Source: FW021-bin31 sp964478125
Lineage (GTDB): Bacteria; Bacteroidota; Bacteroidia; Chitinophagales; Chitinophagaceae
Length of the DNA: 49,800 bases
Assembly (NCBI GenBank): GCA_964478125.1
Contig: CAYZGR010000017.1
Span: 1 to 49,800 of the forward strand
Direction: 5' to 3'
Of the stretch, positions 43,448 to 49,800 are shown piece after piece. Made by a program: the position numbers and the translations under genes. Each line of letters opens with the position of its first letter. The first letter of the stretch is position 1. The notes under the pieces were generated by a model. That model did not search any database. It was not told the origin of the DNA and worked only from the letters and a program-made list of their open reading frames with translations.

Positions 43448-44473
43448 ATGAAAGTCGCAGTTGTCGGAGCAACCGGTCTCGTGGGCTCCAAAATGTTGCA
43501 GGTATTAGCGGAAAGAAATTTTCCGGTAGACGAGCTTATTCCGGTAGCTTCTGAAAAATCGGTAGGGAAAGAAATAGCGTTTAAAGGAGCGGTCTATAAA
43601 GTAGTAAGCAAAGAAGCGGCAATTAAAATGAACCCGGACGTTGCCCTGTTTTCGGCTGGAGGCAATACCTCTCTGGAATGGGCTCCAAGATTCGCGGCTG
43701 CCGGTATTACCGTGGTAGACAATTCCTCCGCATGGCGTATGAACCCCGACCATAAACTGGTGGTGCCGGAGGTGAATGCAGATGTATTAACTCCGGAGGA
43801 CAAAATAATTGCCAACCCCAATTGCTCTACCATTCAGATGGTGATGACACTGGCTCCTTTACATCACAAATACAAGGTTAAAAGGGTAGTAGTCAGCACC
43901 TACCAGTCTGTGACAGGCAGTGGTGTAAAAGCCGTAAATCAGATGGAGAACGAGCGGGCAAATATCGAGGGTGAGATGGCCTATCCTTACCGGATTGATA
44001 AGAATGCCCTTCCGCATATTGATGTTTTTCAGGAAAATGGCTATACTAAGGAAGAAATGAAATTGGTAAAAGAGACGAATAAGATTATTGGAGATGATTC
44101 TATAAAAGTGACTGCTACGGCAGTTAGAATTCCGGTAGTTGGCGGACATAGTGAATCAATCAATATTGAATTTGAGCAGGATTATGAACTTCAGGATGTT
44201 AGAGACCTGCTCTCGGAAACGCCGGGAGTGGTGGTTGTGGATGAGGTAGAAGAACTAAAATATCCCATGCCTTTAGATGCCCATGAAAAAGATGAAGTTT
44301 TTGTTGGACGTATTCGCAGGGACGAATCCCAGCCCAGATCTCTTAACCTATGGGTGGTTGCTGACAACCTTCGCAAGGGAGCAGCGACCAATGCGGTACA
44401 AGTTGCAGAATATCTTCTGCAAAAAGGTTGGATCGGAGCTTCGGTGGATGTTGCCGAGGCAGTAGTACGATAG
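43448..44473 (+). CDS. asd: Aspartate-semialdehyde dehydrogenase
   Basis: This is 341 residues catalysing NADPH-dependent reduction of aspartyl phosphate to aspartate semialdehyde, the branch point to lysine/diaminopimelate, threonine and methionine. The Rossmann loop GATGLVGS is at 7-14. The nucleophile is Cys126 (NPNCSTIQ), and the general base is His234 (GGHSES). The dimerisation phrase STYQSVTGSG is typical of the bacterial class. It is monocistronic, with a terminator 18 bases after the stop. The unusually long AT-rich leader (about 95 bases) could hold a regulatory element, but I see no riboswitch fold or leader peptide in it. Confidence 0.95.
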   Translation: MKVAVVGATGLVGSKMLQVLAERNFPVDELIPVASEKSVGKEIAFKGAVYKVVSKEAAIKMNPDVALFSAGGNTSLEWAPRFAAAGITVVDNSSAWRMNPDHKLVVPEVNADVLTPEDKIIANPNCSTIQMVMTLAPLHHKYKVKRVVVSTYQSVTGSGVKAVNQMENERANIEGEMAYPYRIDKNALPHIDVFQENGYTKEEMKLVKETNKIIGDDSIKVTATAVRIPVVGGHSESINIEFEQDYELQDVRDLLSETPGVVVVDEVEELKYPMPLDAHEKDEVFVGRIRRDESQPRSLNLWVVADNLRKGAATNAVQVAEYLLQKGWIGASVDVAEAVVR

Positions 44474-44491
44474 ATGGTCTCTACAAATAGA

Positions 44492-44517
44492 AAAGGCACG
44501 CGGTCCGGCGTGCCTTT
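44492..44517 (+). terminator. Terminator of asd
   Basis: The perfect 10-base arms AAAGGCACGC (44492-44501) and GCGTGCCTTT (44508-44517) enclose a 6-base loop, 18 bases after the asd stop. The T run after the stem is short. Confidence 0.8.
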
Positions 44518-44706
44518 CGTAATTTACGCATGTTGCTTTATAGAATTTCAGTGGTTCGCCGGATGGCGATTGCTTAGTACAATAGATGTGATGCTTTCAT
44601 GCGTTCATGCAAAAGAAAGGAGATTCAAAATAGAAATAGGCTCCATACGGGAAATAGAATATTCAAATCGGGAAAAAGAGGTATTATCCATACAGGCTGC
44701 CGTTTA

Positions 44707-45462
44707 TCAAGATCCTAAAGATCGTAGGAGCTTTGGTGGATAATGTACCTTTTCCAGAAATAAACCCTGCGGGGGCGCTGAGAAATCGGCCAATCCGCTT
44801 TGACGTTTCTCTATAATTTGTCTGAATTCGTCAATCGTAATTTTTCCCCTTCCTGCTTTAAGGATGGTAGCTACCAACCCACGCACCATTCCTCTCAGAA
44901 AACGATCGGATGTGATTAGAAAATAAAATTGACCCGCTTCTCTTTGCCATTGCGCTTCTTGAATCGCACACTGAAAGGTTTTTACTTGCGTGTTGCGTTT
45001 CGAAAAAGATTGAAAATTGTTGTATTCTGATAATAGGCTGGTGGCGAGCTCTATTTTTTCCCAGTTAAGTGTGTAAGGATAGAAATAGCCAAAATCCTTT
45101 AAAAAGGGATTTTTTCGGGTGTAAAGCACGTATTGATAGGTTCGGGCCAGGGCGGAGAAACGTGCATGGGCATTAGAATCGACAGGATAAATATTCTGGA
45201 GTACAATTTGAGGAGGAAGAATGGCATTTATTTTATATATCCAATCCCCGGGAAAAGATTGTTCCAGATCCAGGTGTAAAAAATTTTGATGCGCATGTAC
45301 ACCTGCATCCGTACGACTTGAACCGAAGGTTTGTACCGGATGTTTTAGTAAAGTTTCCAGGCTGCGATTAATTTCTCCCTGTATGGTGGTCGCGTTTTTC
45401 TGTATCTGGAAACCGGCGTGTCGGTCTCCTTTATAAGCCACCTCCAAAAAATATCGAAACAT
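44707..45462 (-). CDS. truA: tRNA pseudouridine synthase TruA
   Basis: This is 251 residues making pseudouridine at positions 38-40 of the tRNA anticodon arm. The catalytic Asp is residue 52 in GSSRTDAGVHAHQN. Other family phrases are YKGDRHAGFQ at 10-19 (the N-terminal 'Y-G-G-Q' region), ALARTYQYVLY and the C-terminal FLRGMVRGLVATILKAGRG. It converges with asd across about 230 bases, where only the asd terminator is seen. It follows the DUF4476 gene by 9 bases on the same strand and is probably co-transcribed with it. Confidence 0.95.
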   Translation of the reverse strand: MFRYFLEVAYKGDRHAGFQIQKNATTIQGEINRSLETLLKHPVQTFGSSRTDAGVHAHQNFLHLDLEQSFPGDWIYKINAILPPQIVLQNIYPVDSNAHARFSALARTYQYVLYTRKNPFLKDFGYFYPYTLNWEKIELATSLLSEYNNFQSFSKRNTQVKTFQCAIQEAQWQREAGQFYFLITSDRFLRGMVRGLVATILKAGRGKITIDEFRQIIEKRQSGLADFSAPPQGLFLEKVHYPPKLLRSLGS

Positions 45463-45471
45463 AGCCCGGGT

Positions 45472-46974
45472 TTACTTGATAAACGCGTTTAATTGTCTTT
45501 GATAACGCTGCGAGCTCAAAGTCTGGGCAAGTGAACCAAATTGGCTTTTATCGGAGCAGTAAGGATAAACAGCTTTCAAGAAGCGAAGTTTGTATTCATC
45601 AGATCCAAACAGATAAACCAATGTTCTTATTTGAGCGGTGGAATAACAATTTTCCCCTGAAAAATACCTTTCTGCCGTACGAAGCATGGATTCTTCGCTT
45701 TTTTTAGATGCAATTTTCCGTCTGATCTTGTTAAACTGTTCTTTATCCGCGGGGCTTGCGCAAGAAATTCTTTCTTCCGGCTTTGAGATAGCGGTACTAT
45801 TTTCTTCCGTCAGATCATTTGAAGAATCCGGATTATTGAATAAGGGCTTGGCAATACTGGGCTTGGAGGTACTATCCTGGGAAGGATCAGGAGCCTGCTC
45901 GATCATTTTTTCGAAGAGTGTTTTTCTTTTCTCACGGCTTTTCTGCTTTTCTTCCCGCCGTTTTTCTTTCTCCACTTGCCTCAATTCTTTGGGTGTGGTG
46001 ATAAGTGTATCTTCTTTTTCCGGGGAGGAAAAGCTATTTTGAGCTCCAGCGCTGTCGTCATTATTAAAGTGAATAAAAGTTAGCTCCTCATTATCCGGTT
46101 CAATTGCTTGCGGTTCCGGAGCGGACTCAACGGGGTTTTCCGGCTGGGAAGGCTCCATATTTTCCGGCTTTTGATCTTTATGGGGATTAATGAGATCGGA
46201 GAAACTGAGCTTTTGCTTTTTCGCTGTGCCTTCGCTGGCCGGTTCTTGTTCAGAAACGGATGTTTTATCTTCTATTTGGTCCTGCGATCTCTGATCCGGT
46301 TCGTTTGGTATTGTAATCTCTTGTCCGGAAGAGGGTGGCGTGCTTTTTTCGTTTTTAGCGATAACAGGTTCATCATTTCCTCCCGTGACGGCATTCAACA
46401 TTTTTTCAAAAGGATTGTCTTCTGATCCCTTCTTGTTTTGTGGCTTCAATTTGTTGTTTTTGGCCTCTTCGTCCGGTTCGTCCGGTGTTTCTGTTTTTTG
46501 ATCCGTTACTGCCAATAATGAATCTATATCTTTTGGCTCTTCCTTCTGGTCATGGGATACAATGGCCTTGGTAGATGTAAGTATTCTATTTCCCGCGGAT
46601 GTGGCTACTTCTTCCGGCGGTATGATTTTTTTATCCTGAATATCCTTTAATACAAGTTTCCCGTTGGCTTCTTCTAATAAGAAACCTTTGTCGCCGGAGT
46701 TGTCAATAGAGATCTTAAAGGCGGCTTCAGGTATTTTCTTTTTTGCGAATCCGACTATGAGAGGATATGTTCCTTTCTGAAGCCGGGGTAAGATCAGATA
46801 ACCTGCATGCGTGCTGCTTAGCAAAGAATCGTTCATCTTTACATAAAAAGGGGTCCCGCTTTTGCTTTGAATATATAAAAAATGAGATTGTGCCGCGGCC
46901 ATAAAATCGAGGCTGAGGCAGCAAAATGTGATTAAAACATACTTACGCAATTTTCCCGCTATCATTAAATTCAC
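45472..46974 (-). CDS. DUF4476-domain protein with long low-complexity linker
   Basis: This is 500 residues (or about 497 from an inner ATG). A signal peptide (to about residue 28) is followed by a beta-rich N-terminal domain (about 30-130: HFLYIQSKSGTPFYVKMND, a carboxypeptidase-regulatory-like strand pattern). A Lys/Glu/Pro/Ser-rich, probably unstructured linker of about 250 residues covers about 140-395. A C-terminal DUF4476 domain (about 400-500) contains helical repeats ending in RYQRQLNAFIK. DUF4476 is mostly found in Bacteroidota and has no known function. The gene diverges from an M1 aminopeptidase across a spacer with a 24-bp palindrome and is 9 bases upstream of truA. Confidence 0.82.
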   Translation of the reverse strand: MNLMIAGKLRKYVLITFCCLSLDFMAAAQSHFLYIQSKSGTPFYVKMNDSLLSSTHAGYLILPRLQKGTYPLIVGFAKKKIPEAAFKISIDNSGDKGFLLEEANGKLVLKDIQDKKIIPPEEVATSAGNRILTSTKAIVSHDQKEEPKDIDSLLAVTDQKTETPDEPDEEAKNNKLKPQNKKGSEDNPFEKMLNAVTGGNDEPVIAKNEKSTPPSSGQEITIPNEPDQRSQDQIEDKTSVSEQEPASEGTAKKQKLSFSDLINPHKDQKPENMEPSQPENPVESAPEPQAIEPDNEELTFIHFNNDDSAGAQNSFSSPEKEDTLITTPKELRQVEKEKRREEKQKSREKRKTLFEKMIEQAPDPSQDSTSKPSIAKPLFNNPDSSNDLTEENSTAISKPEERISCASPADKEQFNKIRRKIASKKSEESMLRTAERYFSGENCYSTAQIRTLVYLFGSDEYKLRFLKAVYPYCSDKSQFGSLAQTLSSQRYQRQLNAFIK

Positions 46975-47006
46975 TTTAAGGTCCTCTACTTTAATCTATT
47001 AATTCA

Positions 47007-47014
47007 CAAAAATA
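47007..47014 (-). promoter_or_regulatory. -7 box (TATTTTTG) of the DUF4476-truA run
   Basis: The minus-strand reading of CAAAAATA is an exact TAnnTTTG element, 32 bases before the start at 46974. The palindrome's near edge is 24 bases upstream of it. Confidence 0.6.
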
Positions 47015-47038
47015 AGAAAAACACATGCTAACCTTCAC

Positions 47039-47062
47039 ATTTTATGCCAATTGGCATAAAAT
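47039..47062. promoter_or_regulatory. 24-bp perfect palindrome between divergent promoters
   Basis: ATTTTATGCCAA is followed directly by its exact complement. The palindrome's centre (47050.5) is about 36.5 bases from the minus-strand -7 box and 37.5 from the plus-strand box, so it is almost symmetrical between them. It is not a terminator, because both genes point away. It is therefore the best operator candidate in the window. Confidence 0.7.
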
Positions 47063-47087
47063 TAAGATAATTATTAGAGCTATACCA

Positions 47088-47095
47088 TATATTTG
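47088..47095 (+). promoter_or_regulatory. -7 box (TATATTTG) of the M1 aminopeptidase
   Basis: An exact TAnnTTTG element, 16 bases before the ATG at 47112. The palindrome ends 25 bases upstream of it, where an activator or repressor would contact the -33 region. Confidence 0.65.
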
Positions 47096-47111
47096 AATAT
47101 TAAAAGATGTC

Positions 47112-49694
47112 ATGGCCGTTAAAATCCTGTTTTATTCGTTTTTTTTCTTGTTTCCTTTCTGGTGTACGGCTCAAAACGGGAAGGATACCCTTCATATTCC
47201 AAAAAGAAATATCCCTACATTGGAGATTGTTTCCGGGCCTCCATCTCATTCTCTAAAAGATTATAAAGCTGCCGCTACCCGGATAAACGATCTGATCCAT
47301 ACCCGATTATATATCCGGTTTGATTTTGACTCCTGCTTTCTTTATGGTGAGGAATGGGTTACCCTGCAACCTCATTTCTATCCCGTAGACACCCTTGTGC
47401 TGGATGCTAAAGGGATGGATATCCAAAATGTGGCGCTGATAGAAGAGAAGCGAAAGCAGGGGCTTAAATACAGCTATAATGGAGAGAAATTGAATATTGA
47501 TTTAGATAAAACCTATCAAAGAGGACAACGGTATACCCTCTATATTAAATATGTTGCAAAGCCTGATGATTATGCCGCCTCCAGCCCCGGAGGAAGTGCT
47601 TCGGTAACTTCAGACAAAGGGCTCTTTTTTATTAATCCGCACCATACAGATAAATATAAGCCCACAGAAGTTTGGAGCATGGGTTATCCCGAATCCAACT
47701 CTGTCTGGTTTCCTACTATTGATCAGCCAGATCAAAAATCTACTGCACAGATTACAATGATTGTTCCCGATACCATGACTACTTTTAGCAATGGTGTGCT
47801 GATCAGGAAAAAGAAACTTTCTGATGGTAAGCGTTCAGATACCTGGAGGATGTATCGCCCCAATGCGCCTTATTTGTTTACCGTGGCCGCAGGTTCCTTT
47901 TCAGTAATCAAAGACCATTGGAAAAATATCCCTGTTCGTTATTTCGTAGAAAAGCAATATGCATCTGACGCCAAAGCTATTTTTGGAAAGACGCCGGCAA
48001 TGCTATCTTATTTTTCTAAAATACTCCGGACCCCGTTTCCCTGGAAAACGTATGATCAGGTGGTGGTGAGAGATTTTATTACAGGCGCCATGGAGAATAC
48101 GACGGCGACCATGCATGGCGAAGCGCTTTATAAAACCAAAAGGCAACTGCAGGATGATGGCTACCGCAACGAATCGGTTATTGCGCATGAGTTATTCCAT
48201 CAATGGTTTGGCGATCTGGTAACCTGCAAATCCTGGAGTAATATTACATTGAATGAATCTTTTGGAGATTATGGGGAAATGTTGTGGGCAGAACACGAGT
48301 ACGGTCCTGATCTGGCAGCACAACATAGCTATCAGGCTATGCAGCGGTATTTCTATTTTGCGGATACGCATGAGGATCATCCGTTGGTCTATCACTATTA
48401 TCCCGATAAGAATGAGGTTTTGGATCCTGTATCCTATCAAAAAGGAGGCCGGATCCTGAACATGTTGCGTAATGAGGTAGGAGATAGTGCTTTTTTTGCC
48501 GCTCTTCATTATTATCTCGATAAAAATAAATACGGTTCTGCAGAAGCTGTACAATTAAAATTGGCATTTGAAAAGGTTACCGGCAGAGATCTGAGTCTTT
48601 TTTGGAATCAGTGGTATCATAGGAAAGGTTATCCGGTATTGGACATTCATTACCGGTATGATACGATGGATAGAATAGCGAAGGTTATGATAAAACAGAC
48701 GCAGGAAGCTCCTGTATTTATGCTTCCGATTGCTATAGATGTGTATGAGGGAGAAAAAAAACAACGCCATAAAGTGATCATGATGCAACGTGCAGATACT
48801 TTCAGTTTCCATTATGGTCGAAAACCCGATTTGATCAATGTCGATGGAGATAAAGTCTTGTTGGCCAAATTTAAGGATCACAGGCCGTTATCAAGTTATA
48901 TATTTCAATATAAAAATGCCGGAACTTACCTGGATCGCCGCGAAGCAATCGATACATGTGCGCAAAGCCAGGACTCTAGTTTAGAAGCACGGCAATTGCT
49001 TTTGAGTGCATTGAATGATCCATTTTATGGGCTCAGGAAACATGCAATTAAATCTTTGGATCTAAAAAATAAAAATATTCAACAAAGGGCTTTCCCTTTG
49101 TTGGAACAGTTATTTTCTCAAGATCCTCATTCTTCGGTTCGTTCTGCAGCCCTGATAGCTCTTACAGCTGAAATGCCCGCTTCTCATAAGCAGGAGATTT
49201 TACACGGTCTTCGGGATTCCTCTCTGGAAGTGGAAAGCACGGCCTTAAGTATTTTGAATGACATTTCGCCGGAAGAGGCTTATATCAGGGCGAAACAATT
49301 ACAAGCTACTGCAGAAGCGCCTTTATCTCAAGTTATCTGTACCATTTATGCACAGCAAGGGCATACGGCTGATTTTGATTATATAAGGAGGCAGGTGCAC
49401 GAAACCGGAAGCTTTGGTAAATTCAATTATCTCAATGCATGGTTTCAAATGCTGGGTACCTCCATAACAAACACTTCTTTGGTGAAAGAAGAACTACAGT
49501 CAATGATAGATTTTGTAAAGATCATGGGCCCCCGTTACGGTTACTATATTGTCGGCCTGTTAAATGATTTTATAACGGCAAAACAAAGGTCCGCAACTCA
49601 TGCAAGCAACCAGGGAATAAAAAATCAGTTGAATACACAAGCAGCATATGGCAGGCAAATGCTTGAAGATATAGAGCATCTTTTGAATGAATAG
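47112..49694 (+). CDS. M1-family metallo-aminopeptidase
   Basis: This is 860 residues with a signal peptide (1-20, Cys-Thr-Ala-Gln), so periplasmic or secreted. It contains the M1 N-terminal beta domain, then the substrate-binding GAMENTTA motif and the zinc site His359-Glu-Leu-Phe-His363 with Glu382 (NESFGD), giving the exact HEXXH-x18-E spacing of M1 enzymes. The C-terminal 220 residues (about 600-820) show HEAT-like helical repeats, as in larger M1 enzymes. It removes N-terminal residues from peptides. It has its own TATATTTG -7 box and a 24-bp palindrome upstream and is the last full gene before a likely rRNA promoter. The exact substrate preference is not readable from the sequence. Confidence 0.94.
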   Translation: MAVKILFYSFFFLFPFWCTAQNGKDTLHIPKRNIPTLEIVSGPPSHSLKDYKAAATRINDLIHTRLYIRFDFDSCFLYGEEWVTLQPHFYPVDTLVLDAKGMDIQNVALIEEKRKQGLKYSYNGEKLNIDLDKTYQRGQRYTLYIKYVAKPDDYAASSPGGSASVTSDKGLFFINPHHTDKYKPTEVWSMGYPESNSVWFPTIDQPDQKSTAQITMIVPDTMTTFSNGVLIRKKKLSDGKRSDTWRMYRPNAPYLFTVAAGSFSVIKDHWKNIPVRYFVEKQYASDAKAIFGKTPAMLSYFSKILRTPFPWKTYDQVVVRDFITGAMENTTATMHGEALYKTKRQLQDDGYRNESVIAHELFHQWFGDLVTCKSWSNITLNESFGDYGEMLWAEHEYGPDLAAQHSYQAMQRYFYFADTHEDHPLVYHYYPDKNEVLDPVSYQKGGRILNMLRNEVGDSAFFAALHYYLDKNKYGSAEAVQLKLAFEKVTGRDLSLFWNQWYHRKGYPVLDIHYRYDTMDRIAKVMIKQTQEAPVFMLPIAIDVYEGEKKQRHKVIMMQRADTFSFHYGRKPDLINVDGDKVLLAKFKDHRPLSSYIFQYKNAGTYLDRREAIDTCAQSQDSSLEARQLLLSALNDPFYGLRKHAIKSLDLKNKNIQQRAFPLLEQLFSQDPHSSVRSAALIALTAEMPASHKQEILHGLRDSSLEVESTALSILNDISPEEAYIRAKQLQATAEAPLSQVICTIYAQQGHTADFDYIRRQVHETGSFGKFNYLNAWFQMLGTSITNTSLVKEELQSMIDFVKIMGPRYGYYIVGLLNDFITAKQRSATHASNQGIKNQLNTQAAYGRQMLEDIEHLLNE

Positions 49695-49727
49695 GGCAGA
49701 AATTGAAAAAATAGTTTAAAAAAAGTT

Positions 49728-49757
49728 TTGTGGGTAAATAAAGAGGGCATACCTTTG
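49728..49757 (+). promoter_or_regulatory. Strong promoter, probably of an rRNA operon
   Basis: TTG at 49728-49730 (inside TTTTG) and TACCTTTG at 49750-49757 are 19 bases apart, the best -33/-7 arrangement in the window. The sequence beyond it (49759-49800) ends with GTTCTTTAAGATAT, which resembles the leader found before 16S genes in Bacteroidota. The rRNA gene itself would lie outside the window. Confidence 0.6.
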
Positions 49758-49800
49758 CAGCCGCGTTGGCAGTAGGGTCGGCGAATGTTCTTTAAGATAT

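Noticed and set aside
44474..44743. 89-codon open frame after asd
   Set aside because: It contains the asd terminator hairpin and overlaps the end of truA on the other strand; the product is not protein-like.

Overview
The window reads as an ordinary chromosomal stretch from a member of the Bacteroidota. It is probably close to Chitinophagaceae/Sphingobacteriia; that placement is inferred from gene content, not from a marker phylogeny. The support is as follows. There are sixteen exact Bacteroidota-type -7 boxes (TAnnTTTG) in front of genes. TamA is in its lipoprotein form (TamL) beside TamB. There are DUF4136, DUF4476, DUF4097, lamin-tail and PorT-like barrel proteins, and Shine-Dalgarno sequences are sparse. 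No phage, insertion sequence, CRISPR array or clear genomic island is visible.

Layout. 1-130 holds two adjacent short tandem repeats. 248-3010 is an ECF sigma-factor locus: a small secreted protein, the sigma factor, a one-span probable anti-sigma protein and a DUF4097 beta-repeat protein. XerD (minus) and pyruvate carboxylase (plus) diverge from 4027/4164. 7967-15239 is the TamB/TamL envelope pair. 15361-18245 is a redox/stress group: a RIC-type di-iron protein, a cupin, an FMN flavodoxin, a lipoprotein cytochrome c and a tiny lipoprotein. 18382-22436 (minus) carries lptB, a GH3-type acyl-adenylase, fabG and a class-A-type serine hydrolase, with metF diverging at 22577. 23550-29736 (minus) has a hypothetical secreted protein, a GreA/GreB-type factor, three related outer-membrane barrels, a TlpA-like thioredoxin and an SDR. 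A tRNA-Lys(UUU) and aconitase follow. 33101-34489 (minus) is a barrel plus a DUF4136 lipoprotein. 34646-40052 is a tight cluster of a GNAT-nitrilase fusion, a MacB/FtsX-type permease and an MprF-like protein, followed by pyrR. The remainder is a lamin-tail surface protein, asd, truA with a DUF4476 protein, and an M1 aminopeptidase. The last 60 bases look like the promoter and leader of an rRNA operon lying beyond the window.

The most interesting signals are regulatory. A bipartite element, TGCAACCTTT-N10-TTGTCTTTAT, occurs twice with identical spacing: before the small secreted protein (151-180) and just before the ECF sigma gene (696-725). It has the layout of an ECF promoter (AAC, 16 bases, GTC) and suggests an autoregulated sigma factor with an adjacent target. 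A perfect 24-bp palindrome (47039-47062) sits almost exactly midway between two divergent -7 boxes of the DUF4476 gene and the M1 peptidase gene. Other points are a RIC protein that has lost its Cys-Cys pair, a serine hydrolase without an obvious class A general-base Glu, and a terminator whose T-tract runs into the next promoter's -7 box.
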